Shown: piece after piece, positions 1-10,095 of the stretch
Layout: every line of letters starts with the position of its first letter
How positions within the stretch are numbered: the stretch's first letter is position 1
Assembly: GCF_000150955.2 (NCBI RefSeq)
Contig: NC_011671.1
Span: 248,001 to 312,000 of the forward strand
Source of the DNA: Phaeodactylum tricornutum CCAP 1055/1
Taxonomy: Eukaryota > Bacillariophyta > Bacillariophyceae > Surirellales > Neidiaceae
Direction of reading: 5' to 3'
DNA length: 64,000 bases
Notes under the pieces: generated by a model
The model's database searches: none
Seen by the model: the letters and a program-made list of their open reading frames with translations, nothing else
Told to the model about the DNA's origin: nothing
Translations under genes and position numbers: made by a program

Positions 1-1294
1 GGGATACTTTGCAAATTTTTATCACATTTCGGTGCATGCAAATACTCCTTATTTTTCTCAGGTTCTTGAGGATCGTTTACAAGGATTCAACGGTTCCGAG
101 ATATACACAGGAAGGCGAACACCGGCAAATGACCAACTAAGGCGAGAGTGCCGGAACGAAGGCGACGATATGTGTACGAAAAACTCTAATATTTGTCATT
201 ATGTGACTCCGCAGCATATGGAGAAACTGGCTTGGCAGCTCTCGCGCTAACAATAAGGAGAAAAGATAAGACTAGAGATTTGGTGGAACTGATCTTACAA
301 AAAATTGTTGTAATAGCGAGACTAGCTAGTCAGCTGGAAATTTGCTGTATATATCTTGTTCCTTTGCCCTTGATTGAGATTTGGATTAGCGGCCGACCTG
401 TTATAATAGTATCGATTCAAGCAAATGTAAGAATTTGTTTCTCACAACGCAAGATGCCGGAGAAAAGTTTGCTGTGTTGATGACAGTACACTTATCGATC
501 GATTTTGGGAATCCGATTGTCGGGGGATGTTGAAATCTCGACCCTCTCTCTGTATATTCCACGTAGAATAACAGTAATCTTCTCACAAGTTGACTAAACC
601 TAAATTAGAGAGCATTTGCTCTTATCCTCTAAAGTGATTTCGCACGATCAACTTCGACCAACTCATTCCTTCTTTCTTGCTGATTCGTTCCCATGTTGAA
701 CATATCTTGCTTCTTCACGTTCAATACTGTTTTCCTAAATGTGTATCTTGAATAGTTTCTCTCTCCACGTCAGACAGACGTGCGTCTCTAATGTATGCTC
801 TCAGTCCGAAGTACGGACACATGACTGACCGTCATATCACGACAGGGGGATTCCCTGAAAGAAGAAACTAATAGTCAAACAAAATGTAAATATGTGTTTT
901 TATCGATGTCGAACAAATTTGTTTGATTGAACATACAATGTGACATTTGATAAATTAACAGTAAGTAATTGTCACGTCAGGATTCCGGGTATGCCTAACA
1001 AGCTTTCGAAATCCTCATACTCACAGTCAGTCGATCATCTTTTATGTCACTGTGCTAATATTGTTTACACTTACATTAATGTAAAAGCCTCTGTCTCTCT
1101 AGAGAAGCCTTTTCCTACGACAGGATTCCGAAATGGCATCCCTGGGGCAATTTGGTCGTGAATGAGGTTCCTGCTTGGTCCATGGTGTCTTTTGGACATC
1201 TCTCTCGTTCTGCTTTCGGAGGGCAGGAGAAATGTCTCGACAACAGGAATTATAATACGGCGTAGCCAAAATTATCTCGCAATCAAAAAGCACC
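1..1294. other. Intergenic region, left edge
   Basis: I see no convincing gene here. Open frames are short, low in coding character and unlike any family I know. A TCACAGTCA nonamer at 1021-1029 lies 266 bp upstream of the next start codon and is listed separately as a possible initiator. Confidence 0.5.
1021..1029 (+). promoter_or_regulatory. TCACAGTCA initiator-like motif
   Basis: This is an exact copy of the recurring nonamer, in sense orientation upstream of the ankyrin-repeat gene that starts at 1295. A role as transcription start element is inferred from the motif's recurrence in the window. Confidence 0.35.
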
Positions 1295-3193
1295 ATGGAG
1301 ATTGCTGATAGATGGAAGAAGGAAACCTTCGACTGGTTCTCGAGAAGTATTGAAACGCGAGTCGCCGACGGCCTTGCCGTTGATATTCAGCGCGAGCCCA
1401 GATTAGAAAACAACACACAAGAACTTACGTCGTCGTCCAACGTTACCCCTTCCCCAAGGAGAGCTACCCACCAATTGGAAGTTGCGGTAGGATCAGTCGC
1501 GGCACATATGCATCCGCATTCGAATTTGTACGATTTGACTGTCGACATGAATTGGCGCAAGGTACTGAGGGCCTGTGAGATTCGTCCGGTAGATGCCTCG
1601 TACCAGGACGCTGATCTGGGTGAAACACCATTGTACGTGGCTTGTCAACAACGTCCCCCCGTACGTGTCGTTCGAGCGTTGCTGAGAGCCTTCCCACAAG
1701 GAGCATACGTACCCTCATATAACGGTGATTTGCCTATACACATTGCCTGTCGTTGGAATGCCTCTATCGAGATATTACGAGAGTTGGTGCAGTGGGCTCC
1801 TGATACGGCTTCGCAAGCCTCCAAGTGGGGTGCCACGGCACTGGTGGCGCTCTGGGACGGACGGGACGTTATCGATAGCAACGACGCGCCGGAAAATTAT
1901 AACACAGTGTTTTGGCAAAAAGCACAAGTCATTCTGGAAGCCATTGCGAAGTCACGACGGGTGCAGCACGTTACCAGGCAGGACAATGGTACATCCCATG
2001 GGGGCTCTCCGAAAGTCAACGAACGCTCGCAAAAAACGGCAGAAGCAGAACCTTTCGTATTGCACGCTGCCGTATCACTCGGATCTCTCGGTTGTCCGTA
2101 TCCAATTTTGGAATACGCCATTGCGAAATATTCGCATCAGAAATTTCAGCGGGATGAAAGCGGTAAGCTCCCATTGCATATAGCTGTGGGACCGACCACG
2201 TGGTCCAAACTGTCCCGTCGTCGGTACAAACCACGCGAGCAACAAGTTATAAGCAAATTGTTAGAATTGGGTTCCGATACGGCGCTCCAAATTGACCCCA
2301 ATGAACCGAGCGGTCGGTATCCACTACATACGGCTTTAACCTATCGACATCAGTGGTCCGGCGGCGTCAAGGATCTGTTCAAACACAGTCCTGAACTAAT
2401 TTTGTGCCGCGATCCCATTCTTGGTGTTTATCCATTTCAACTAGCGGCAATTCCGGTCGGATCGTCAATCTCTACAACATTGTGTACTCCTGATCTCGCC
2501 GCAATCTACCACTTGCTCCGATCTCACCCTGCTGCTCTCAATGCACCCATTGCGCGTCTTGCTTCGAGCGAGCATATCGATACTCACCACGACGACGGAA
2601 CATGTTTGCGCCTATTGCTGACACCACCTTTGGAGCCAACAGGGCTTTCACCAATTGTGACACCCCGGGAGCGAAGACAACGATCGTCTCGTCCACAACG
2701 AGTTTCTGACGTTTCTAAGAATACTCACTCCGCGGGGGGAGAAGATGATAGCTGCCGCATCATGGAGAATAAAATTCTCAAGCCGGCTGTGCCGGTAACG
2801 ACCCGGATCCGACAATTGGAAGAACGACGAATAAAAGCAGCGACGAGATCCTGCTTACATCCTTACACTAAAGAGCCCCGGGAGACGAGAGGTTGCGAGC
2901 CCTTGTCCACGTCTTCAGCTGTACCCAGCGAAACAGCCACTACCAGTCCTACAACGGTAACTTTGTCCATCATATCCAAACTGCCCAAGCTTACATTTGC
3001 ACCGTTAATAGCATCTCGAATGATTTGCGAATACTTAGTGCGCCACGCCCGTGAAAGCAAAGAGGCAGTCGCAGCATCTTGTCCGACCGCTTGCCAAAAG
3101 GAATGCTTTTGCGTGTCGGCCATAGTAATTGCTGGAGGTTTCTTGGCTTGGGCGTTTGTGGATGAATCGAAGTTACAGTCCAACGAGGAATAG
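1295..3193 (+). CDS. Ankyrin-repeat protein with C-terminal membrane anchor
   Basis: This is a 632-residue intronless frame. Ankyrin-like repeats can be read near residues 108-135 (GETPLYVACQQR), 142-170 (NGDLPIHIACRWNASIEILRELV), 291 (LPLHIAVG) and 340 (YPLHTALTY), with degenerate spacing between them. A Ser/Thr/Arg-rich, probably disordered part follows (about 450-580). Near residues 606-624 a hydrophobic stretch rich in Ile, Ala and Gly comes just before the end, suggesting a tail anchor. The start at 1295 is the first ATG and sits in a good context (CACCATGG). Ankyrin proteins of this loose type are common in diatoms and bind other proteins; partner and role cannot be told from sequence. 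A Cys-rich patch (ACQKECFC) precedes the anchor and could be palmitoylated, which is inference. Confidence 0.8.
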   Translation: MEIADRWKKETFDWFSRSIETRVADGLAVDIQREPRLENNTQELTSSSNVTPSPRRATHQLEVAVGSVAAHMHPHSNLYDLTVDMNWRKVLRACEIRPVDASYQDADLGETPLYVACQQRPPVRVVRALLRAFPQGAYVPSYNGDLPIHIACRWNASIEILRELVQWAPDTASQASKWGATALVALWDGRDVIDSNDAPENYNTVFWQKAQVILEAIAKSRRVQHVTRQDNGTSHGGSPKVNERSQKTAEAEPFVLHAAVSLGSLGCPYPILEYAIAKYSHQKFQRDESGKLPLHIAVGPTTWSKLSRRRYKPREQQVISKLLELGSDTALQIDPNEPSGRYPLHTALTYRHQWSGGVKDLFKHSPELILCRDPILGVYPFQLAAIPVGSSISTTLCTPDLAAIYHLLRSHPAALNAPIARLASSEHIDTHHDDGTCLRLLLTPPLEPTGLSPIVTPRERRQRSSRPQRVSDVSKNTHSAGGEDDSCRIMENKILKPAVPVTTRIRQLEERRIKAATRSCLHPYTKEPRETRGCEPLSTSSAVPSETATTSPTTVTLSIISKLPKLTFAPLIASRMICEYLVRHARESKEAVAASCPTACQKECFCVSAIVIAGGFLAWAFVDESKLQSNEE

Positions 3194-3693
3194 ATTCCTT
3201 TAAAAGGCGGGGAGGAGATAGATGAACACATTGTCTTACTCTCCAAGCAAGTGTAAACTTGTCTATTTCTATTTGTACAATGGAAAGGTATCGTGCACAA
3301 GAAGCTATTTTTGACGCAATACACCACCGCACTGCAAAACTGTTCGGAAAATATCTTATAGCTGTTGTGAGTTGTGGAAACGCTAGAGTAGTATTGCTTT
3401 GCACGCTTTTTTTTTAACAGTAGTAGGCTTATCATTCTGGCGAGTAGAGCCAAGGTTTCCACATTGTAGTTTGGGGATGATACGAAACAAACCTACCTTT
3501 AGAATAGACACTTCCATCGACTGTGAGTCAGGCGATGAGGGTGGGGTTTCGGACCAAGAAAATGAGCTAACCGTAAACGATGTTTACACTTCATTTGCTG
3601 CTTTTCCATTCCTCCTCTCCAAATCCTGTTTTTACTTTGTGGTACTTAACTCCGTGCTGCATTGGGAGAATTTTGCGATAATACGCATTAACT
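3194..3693. other. Intergenic region
   Basis: This 500-bp stretch separates the ankyrin gene from the Psb31-like gene. A long frame on the minus strand runs into the ankyrin gene and looks like a shadow. It presumably holds the promoter and 5' leader of the Psb31-like gene; I see no clear TATA box. Confidence 0.4.
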
Positions 3694-4455
3694 ATGGTAC
3701 GCACTCATTCTCTGTTGGCTTTCTTCGGGCTACTGCAACGGGTTGGAAGCCTCTCGCTGTCGAATCGGAGCGTCTCGACTGGTCGTCGAATTTTGTTTCA
3801 GGTTGCCGGCAACGCCTTGCTTGTTGGTACATCGGCTGCGTTTGTGGGAGCGTCACCAGCGTGGGCCGTTGTTCCGACCCCTAAAGAACTCGAGCGCTTG
3901 CAAAAAGGCCATGCTCGCGTTCACTACCTTTTGGACCACTGGGATGATGTTACCAAGGTGTGTGGTACGGCAATCATGAGTGATACCGAGCGCAAACAAA
4001 TCATTCGCACCGAAGGTGGTGGTGGCGGTGACGCCTGTGCCAAGACACCTCTACGTGTGCAAGAATTCATGGGCTACAAATCCACCGAAGATCCCTTGTA
4101 TCGGGCCGACAAGCTAATGGTCCGCGCCGGCGTCTTGGTGGATCCCGACGATTTTGACGGCTATTTGGATGTCGTTGAGCGCTACCGCGAGAAAGCGGAC
4201 AGCACCGCGTTACTCGCATACACTTCTTCATGGGGGGAAGCAAATCCGTAAGTTGATGGAATTGTTAAAAAAAAGACTTTGTAGGGCGTGATGCTTACGA
4301 ATCTCGTTTGGATTTCCAGAAACGGAGGAAAGGAGGTAGTTGACGATTACTTGGATCAGACAAAAGCTCAAGTGGTTGAATCCGAAGAGCTCTTACGGTC
4401 TGTGCTGAAATATCTCAAGTTGGATCCTCTACCTCCAATTCAGGGCAAACTTTAG
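3694..4455 (+). CDS. Thylakoid-lumen protein of the photosystem II extrinsic Psb31-like group
   Basis: Two exons, 3694-4247 and 4320-4455, are joined across a 72-bp GTAAGT..CAG intron to give 229 residues. The N-terminus is multipartite: a first hydrophobic segment (LLAFFGLLQ), then twin arginines (TGRRILFQ), a second hydrophobic core and an AWA cleavage site near residue 58. This is the layout of a protein taken through the plastid envelope and into the thylakoid lumen by the Tat route. The mature part is helical, with a conserved-looking core (MGYKSTEDPLYRADK and SSWGEANPNGGK) that I associate with the Psb31 group, which helps stabilise the oxygen-evolving complex in diatoms. The family call is from memory; another small lumen helical-bundle protein is the alternative. 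Its 3' end faces the uL3m gene 118 bp away. Confidence 0.65.
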
Positions 4456-4573
4456 AGCCTGGTTGTTCCGAGCTAGCTAAAAATGTTTTCTGGACTCTAG
4501 TCGTTACCTAGTGCGGAGTGAGGCTCGTTTTAGTTTGCGTTCTACTTTACGTTACCGTGCAGCTTTCGCCTGT

Positions 4574-5848
4574 TTAGGCGACAGAATCGTCATTCAACGT
4601 TGGATCCAATGGATCGATTTCGGGTAGCGGCATAAAGACGTCGTGTCCCGCTTCGCCACATCCGTCAATAGTCGCGTCACACTCGAACGTTGGCAGGGGT
4701 GGTCGGGTCACGCTCTCCAACACGTGTTGCGTGCTCCATAGCGGCTTTTTGACGGCGTCTCGTATTTCCACAAAGGCGCCTTTATTGCCGGGCACAGCAC
4801 CTTCCAAAAAGAGCAAATTTCGTCCGCGATCCACCTTGACGACTCGCAGATTCTGCACCGTGACTCGCTCGGTTCCCATGCGACCCGCCATCTTTTTCCC
4901 TTTGAAGACTTTCCCAGGATCTTGGCACTGTCCAGTGGAACCCAGAGCTCGGTGCGATTTGGAAACACCGTGCGAGGCGGGCATTCCTCCGAAATTGTGT
5001 CGCTTCATGGCACCTTGAAAGCCCTTTCCTTTGGAAATTCCGGAAACGTCCACGTTCTGACCGGGCACAAAGTGACGGGCGTGAATTCTCGCCCCCACCG
5101 GTACCAAGTGGGCACCATCCGACACACGGAATTCACGAACCAGGTAGGGAGGATTCTCGTTCTCGTCCTCCAGAATGTGCTTGTACTGTCCGAGCACGGA
5201 AACGCCCACGTTCTTTCGTTTGCGCTGCCCAGCGGCAATCTGCACAGCCCAGTATCCGTGTTGTTCTATACTTTTTTGGCCCAAAACGACATTGTTGTCC
5301 AAAAACAGAATCGTACAGGGATGGCGGACGCCCCAATCGTCAAAGAGGGGCATCATACCCACCTTGATGCCGAGTGCACCACAACGCTTGTCTCGGAGAT
5401 TCCATACGGGGCCGTACTTTTCTGGATACATTTCGTTCAGGAAGTCTTGCAAGTTGTTGCTGAATTTCAATGGACGCTTGCGCATCCCAGGTTTCCAATT
5501 TTCCACGTACTTGGACCTCTCCGCTTCCAACAATTTGGCTTCTTCTTCGGCCACAATGGCTTCCAATTCGGCGTCGGATCGGTCGGACATATTGAGAGTT
5601 TGGTACATTGGTCTTTCCGCATCAATATCTTCTTCGTCGTCATCGTCGTCTTTGTCCAACAGCACACACGTTTGGGTATACAGGCGGATGGAGAGTCCCG
5701 TGAACGCCGCCCGTGTCGCCGGCTGCTGCCTCGGTGACGGTCCGTCACTTACAACTCCATCGCGCAATCGCATCGTCGCAACCACACCAGTCGTCCCCGC
5801 GTAGCGTCGGACTGCCGCTCGAACCGCATACTGACTCGACAACAACAT
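4574..5848 (-). CDS. MRPL3: Mitochondrial large-subunit ribosomal protein uL3
   Basis: The start chosen is the ATG at 5848; the open frame extends further upstream only through a non-ATG codon. The 424-residue product starts with a basic, Arg- and Ser-rich presequence (MLLSSQYAVRAAVRRYAG) typical of mitochondrial import. An acidic linker (DDDDDEEDIDAE) follows, then the uL3 core: GIKVGMMPLFDDWGVRHPCT, the long loop GKGFQGAMKRHNFGGM, SHRALGSTGQ and GRMGTERVTVQNL. The GKGFQG..RHNF segment is the part of uL3 that reaches the peptidyl-transferase region. The C-terminal tail is acidic and not part of the standard fold. It diverges from the PPR gene on the other side, so the two may share a promoter region. 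Confidence 0.9.
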   Translation of the reverse strand: MLLSSQYAVRAAVRRYAGTTGVVATMRLRDGVVSDGPSPRQQPATRAAFTGLSIRLYTQTCVLLDKDDDDDEEDIDAERPMYQTLNMSDRSDAELEAIVAEEEAKLLEAERSKYVENWKPGMRKRPLKFSNNLQDFLNEMYPEKYGPVWNLRDKRCGALGIKVGMMPLFDDWGVRHPCTILFLDNNVVLGQKSIEQHGYWAVQIAAGQRKRKNVGVSVLGQYKHILEDENENPPYLVREFRVSDGAHLVPVGARIHARHFVPGQNVDVSGISKGKGFQGAMKRHNFGGMPASHGVSKSHRALGSTGQCQDPGKVFKGKKMAGRMGTERVTVQNLRVVKVDRGRNLLFLEGAVPGNKGAFVEIRDAVKKPLWSTQHVLESVTRPPLPTFECDATIDGCGEAGHDVFMPLPEIDPLDPTLNDDSVA

Positions 5849-6369
5849 CTTTTGAATTGCCAGCGGAGCGGTGGGAGAATATGGATGGTTACCGTCGTTA
5901 GTTTTATCGGACAATAAGGTACCGAAACAAATGGTGTCGCTTCTGGCATACAGGGGCGTAGCGTCAAGCTAGACCGACGTTGCTAGCTAGCTAGTAGCTA
6001 GCGATATCCACTCATCCGGAGCTCACACAGTCGGACACACACACTATTTCGGAGTCCAAATCGGAGAGTGATGACAAACATACAGACACACAGACAGACG
6101 GATAGAAAATGTCCCGTCCATGTCACTGTCAATTGACATTGACAAGACCCATCACACGCCCACCCAGATATGAAGGAGTAAACAACCTACCGGTATATAG
6201 ACTACTGCCCCCTACTTAGTAGAGTAGGGAAGGGTATACCTAGAGATAGATTCATTCCTCCACCGCCAACCAACTTTTTCTCTCATTTTCGTCGAGAGGG
6301 TATGGTGCCGGGAAGACATTGTGTTTTGTGGCTTTTCCACCAAGGAACATCATTGTCTCGTCCTTGATC
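5849..6369. other. Divergent promoter region between uL3m and the PPR gene
   Basis: This stretch separates two divergently transcribed genes. It holds a GCTAGCTAGCTAGTAGCTAGC-like repeat near 5980-6001, short CA/GA-rich runs (6030-6110) and a TCACTGTCA nonamer at 6123-6131. No gene is seen. Confidence 0.5.
6123..6131 (+). promoter_or_regulatory. TCACTGTCA initiator-like motif
   Basis: This is an exact copy of the recurring nonamer variant in the divergent promoter, in sense for the PPR gene. It is followed by a short inverted pair (GTCAATTGAC). Confidence 0.35.
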
Positions 6370-9300
6370 ATGATGACTCGGTATATATGTTGGAGTTGGT
6401 CCGCTTTTGTACCAATCTGCATGTTCCATTTTTTTGTACTGGTAGACTTGGTTCTGTGGACCCCATCCCCGGTCACCGGCTACATCCTACCAGCCGCACG
6501 CCCGCACACTCGCTCCTCCGCCGGTCGACATCGAGTGGAGCGAACGAATACACGCTACTCGTGCCTTCCGGCGTCTTCCAGGGCCTTGTCGAAGTCGCGT
6601 GTCACTGCCGACATGATGGTACTGGAAGAAAAGAATATACCAACGTCGGAACGCAACGAGGCGTCCAACGAGGTTGCGGGACGATTGTGGACGTACGCCT
6701 CTTATTTACAACGGGTACGCCGGCAAGAACAACAGCGGGAAATCTCGAGCGACGTTCGACCCCAGAGTAAGGCGGCGACATCGCTGGCCTACTTTTTGGA
6801 AACCAATGTTTGTCGAGACGCGGACGACGAACGGGAACCATTGTCGCGTGCATTTACGCAAGCAATTCACATCGCGGCGGATGCGCAGAATTATAGACTC
6901 ATTCTAAGACTCGTCGACGCTGTGTTGTATTACGCAAAGGCGGATAGTGACCCACAGTGTGTGGTAGACCCACGTATCGTTGGTGAAGCAATTCAGGGCA
7001 TTGCGAGGACTCAGGCCAGTGTTGGGAAAATTAAGACGCTTTGGAAACGTATGTACGCACATCCGGCCTTGGCGGCACCAGTCGGTTCGCGACAAGTGAA
7101 TGCCATGTTGCAGGCACTGGAATCGCGGGGCAAGAGTAGAGCCGTGGTCGATTTGTATCACGAAGCATCGTCTCAATCCAACGCCACGGACGCGTACAGT
7201 TTGAGTATCGCTCTCAATGCCTTGACCGCGTCCGTCACGGACGATCAAGCCCCTGTCAAACCGGAACCTCTTCCGTCTTTGTACCGGAGTCGCTTTGCGG
7301 TTTGGCAAAGTACTTGTTGGCAGTGGAACGAAGCTCTAATACTACTCGGGCATGGACTAGAGACAAATAAGGTCAACAATCCCGTCGTTTCGGCGCTTCT
7401 CCAGTTGAACGACCGGGCTTCACGAGTAGTCACGGCACATCAAGGGCCCCAGTTGGCGCTTGCCGTCTTGGATATTATGAGAGAGCACAATATTGTACCC
7501 GACACGGTCACTGTAACGTTGGTGCTGTCAAGTTTGGGCCGCGAATGGGAAATTGCACTGACCTTGTTGGAGTCAATGAAACCCTGCAACTCAACCTCAA
7601 CGCCGTCATCTTCCTGGAGTTTACCGGAACCCAATGAGTTTTGCTACTCTGCAACAATGGCAATTTGTGCTCGGTCTCGCCAATATCAACTCTCCTTGGA
7701 GTTGTTGAATGATATGCGCAGAAATTCCGCCCTGCAAATTAATACGGTTGTTTACAATAGCGTCCTACAGGCACTGGTCGGGAACAACAGGAGACGCGAA
7801 GGCAAAGTAAAAAAGGCGCAACGCAAAAAGGCGCAAGACCGAGTACGCGCAATGTTTCAGATTCTCGGCCATATGGAGGAGGACATACAAAGGCAATTGG
7901 ACACGCGACCGAATACAAACACGTACAATACCATCCTCTTGATTCTAGCTACTTCCGGGAAACTCATGGGTGAGCGTGAATGGGTTGACATACGCGAGAC
8001 CTTTCCAGCTTACTTTCATGATGATGACGACTTGGTAGCTACCTCCAATCCAGGAAGCTTGGCTCGGTACTTTTTGAACGACATGGCTGCCAAAAGTGTA
8101 GAACGGAGTGCATTGACCTACCGCAATGCCATTCTTGCTTCCTCAGCTAGTCACGTCGAACTGGTGCTAAATATGTTAAAATTGGCCGAAGCGGCTATTC
8201 CCGCTTTTGCCTCGGATCGTGGGAGTATTTATAACGCGGCCTTGACAGTTATGGCTAATGCGGGATACGCGAAAGAAGTTCTAGCCTTGTTTTCTAAGAT
8301 GACAAATATCGGTGTGATACCAAATCGCGAAACCACAGGTGCTATCATCACAGCGCTTGCAAGAGGCCAGCAAACAAAATCGATTCCTTCTTTTCTGTCG
8401 CATTTGGCGGGGATGCGGAAAGAAGGGAAAGTCACGCTGTTTGCTGGGGTTACATTGGACCTGACTTCTCTGCCCCATAATTCACAATCGGACTTTTCAC
8501 TAGCTCTATCGCTGTGCCTGACCCGAAATGACTACAAAAGCGCGAAAGATATTCTCGAAGTCATGCGAACAGTCGGTTGTATTCCAACCGCAGAATCGCT
8601 GGAAAGGATTGCAATTGCGTATGCTCGGGGTGCCATGACAAAACCTTTTGGTGCTCGGAACTTTCCTGATGGACAGGCACACCGACTGAAGGAATCGAGG
8701 GCGAAGGCACGCAATGCATATGATCTGACGGTTGGCATGGAAGGCGCATCGCTTGAGCTACTGGCAATTGTTTCTAAAGCATGTGCCCATGTGGGATACT
8801 TCGACGAATCGATGTTCCTTCTTCGGGAGATACACAGGATGATTTTAGCTTCACAATCGTTGTCAAACGCGCTTCCGAACTGTGGACTCCATTCTTCTAA
8901 CTTTAGTCTAGAGGCCGTACACCGAAAGATCCTTCATTCCTGTGCCAACGCCGGGAACGTCACTGCTGCACTAGATTTTGTCGGAAACATCCAACAAACA
9001 AGTCGCAAGCTGAGGAGAATCAATGGCAGGTCCCAGGAGCTACCTTTAGCGAAAGGCATCAAAATGGACCGTTTTACATCGAAATCATATTCATGCAAAG
9101 GAGAAACGATGTCAAAAGTACAGCTTGGAATGCAAGCAGAAGATTGGAAGTCATTGATAATTGCCGGCTCAAAGTCTGGGCATTGGCGTGTCTGCTTGAG
9201 CACTCTACAATTTTTGCAACCTTACTTGGACAATATCCGTCCGTCGAAAGTCTCGGACGAATACGGTTTGAACAGAATGGAAAAAGAGTACGAGTCGATA

Positions 9301-10095
9301 TCTAAAGCGTTGACCTGGGCGGTGAAGTGCATGTCTGTCCGATCACAGTATGGATGGGCAATAAGGGCCATTCAAGACTGGCTGGAATGGACTGATCGGC
9401 GTCCTCCGAAGGAGGCTGTTTCTGCCGCAGTTAGAGTTCTCAGTACACGGGGACGAGGCGATGAAATTATTTCACTACTGGAAAAGTGTCTATCTATACC
9501 ATCTACAGGACTTTCAGCTACGAATTCCTACGAAGTGGGAATATATGTTGAGGCAATCACCACACTCTACAGAGACGGGTTATATGAGTCTGCCGACGAT
9601 GCGTTTATCAGAGCTGTTGCAAACGGAATCCTCCCGCTTCAGCTAGAAAACTGCGATACGCGTGGCAATCGTCGCATAGTTTTGGACTTACACGGAATGA
9701 ACGTGGCTGTCGCCCATTCTGCCGTTCGAATTGCTTTACATCAAGAAATTCTGACAGCGAGCTGGAATCATTCGACTGTCGCGAGCAACGAATTTGTCAT
9801 CGTTACCGGTAGAGGGCAAAAGTCGGCATTCAAAATGAGGCCAGTACTTCGTCCGGAAGTCCAGCGTATGCTTGTAGAAGAATTCTATCCTCCTTTGAGC
9901 ACTTTGTCAGTACCTGGAAACTTAGGAGCGCTTACTATACCGCTCGAGGACATATGCAGCTGGTTGAACCATCAACGTGTACAAAAAGGAGCCAGAATGA
10001 TGAGTATTGCCGCTGTTCTCAGAAATCTCTCTTCGGGCAAAAGGCTTCATGCTGCACTGTCGAAGGCCAATGAACTAGACCCTGGTGGGCCATAA
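6370..10095 (+). CDS. PPR-SMR organelle RNA-binding protein
   Basis: The product is about 1,241 residues from the ATG at 6370; a second ATG follows at 6373 and anything upstream needs a non-ATG start. The N-terminus is strongly hydrophobic (near residues 6-30) and then turns basic and Ser-rich, which fits an ER signal plus plastid transit part. Degenerate pentatricopeptide repeats fill the middle, for example FCYSATMAICARSRQYQ, VYNSVLQALVG, TYNTILLILATSG and IYNAALTVMANAGYAKEV. A C-terminal SMR domain is visible: VLDLHGMNVAVAHSAVR near residue 1104 and VTGRGQKS near 1144. PPR proteins bind organelle RNA, and PPR-SMR members act in RNA stability, cleavage or ribosome assembly; SMR domains can be endonucleolytic. 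Plastid rather than mitochondrial location is inferred from the hydrophobic leader. Confidence 0.85.
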   Translation: MMTRYICWSWSAFVPICMFHFFVLVDLVLWTPSPVTGYILPAARPHTRSSAGRHRVERTNTRYSCLPASSRALSKSRVTADMMVLEEKNIPTSERNEASNEVAGRLWTYASYLQRVRRQEQQREISSDVRPQSKAATSLAYFLETNVCRDADDEREPLSRAFTQAIHIAADAQNYRLILRLVDAVLYYAKADSDPQCVVDPRIVGEAIQGIARTQASVGKIKTLWKRMYAHPALAAPVGSRQVNAMLQALESRGKSRAVVDLYHEASSQSNATDAYSLSIALNALTASVTDDQAPVKPEPLPSLYRSRFAVWQSTCWQWNEALILLGHGLETNKVNNPVVSALLQLNDRASRVVTAHQGPQLALAVLDIMREHNIVPDTVTVTLVLSSLGREWEIALTLLESMKPCNSTSTPSSSWSLPEPNEFCYSATMAICARSRQYQLSLELLNDMRRNSALQINTVVYNSVLQALVGNNRRREGKVKKAQRKKAQDRVRAMFQILGHMEEDIQRQLDTRPNTNTYNTILLILATSGKLMGEREWVDIRETFPAYFHDDDDLVATSNPGSLARYFLNDMAAKSVERSALTYRNAILASSASHVELVLNMLKLAEAAIPAFASDRGSIYNAALTVMANAGYAKEVLALFSKMTNIGVIPNRETTGAIITALARGQQTKSIPSFLSHLAGMRKEGKVTLFAGVTLDLTSLPHNSQSDFSLALSLCLTRNDYKSAKDILEVMRTVGCIPTAESLERIAIAYARGAMTKPFGARNFPDGQAHRLKESRAKARNAYDLTVGMEGASLELLAIVSKACAHVGYFDESMFLLREIHRMILASQSLSNALPNCGLHSSNFSLEAVHRKILHSCANAGNVTAALDFVGNIQQTSRKLRRINGRSQELPLAKGIKMDRFTSKSYSCKGETMSKVQLGMQAEDWKSLIIAGSKSGHWRVCLSTLQFLQPYLDNIRPSKVSDEYGLNRMEKEYESISKALTWAVKCMSVRSQYGWAIRAIQDWLEWTDRRPPKEAVSAAVRVLSTRGRGDEIISLLEKCLSIPSTGLSATNSYEVGIYVEAITTLYRDGLYESADDAFIRAVANGILPLQLENCDTRGNRRIVLDLHGMNVAVAHSAVRIALHQEILTASWNHSTVASNEFVIVTGRGQKSAFKMRPVLRPEVQRMLVEEFYPPLSTLSVPGNLGALTIPLEDICSWLNHQRVQKGARMMSIAAVLRNLSSGKRLHAALSKANELDPGGP

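Noticed and set aside
2863-3462. 199-codon minus-strand frame at the 3' end of the ankyrin gene
   Set aside because: It overlaps the end of a good gene and shows no domain.
4922-5737. 271-codon plus-strand frame opposite uL3m
   Set aside because: It lies wholly antisense to a clear ribosomal protein gene; composition mirrors the coding strand's codon bias and it has no family features.
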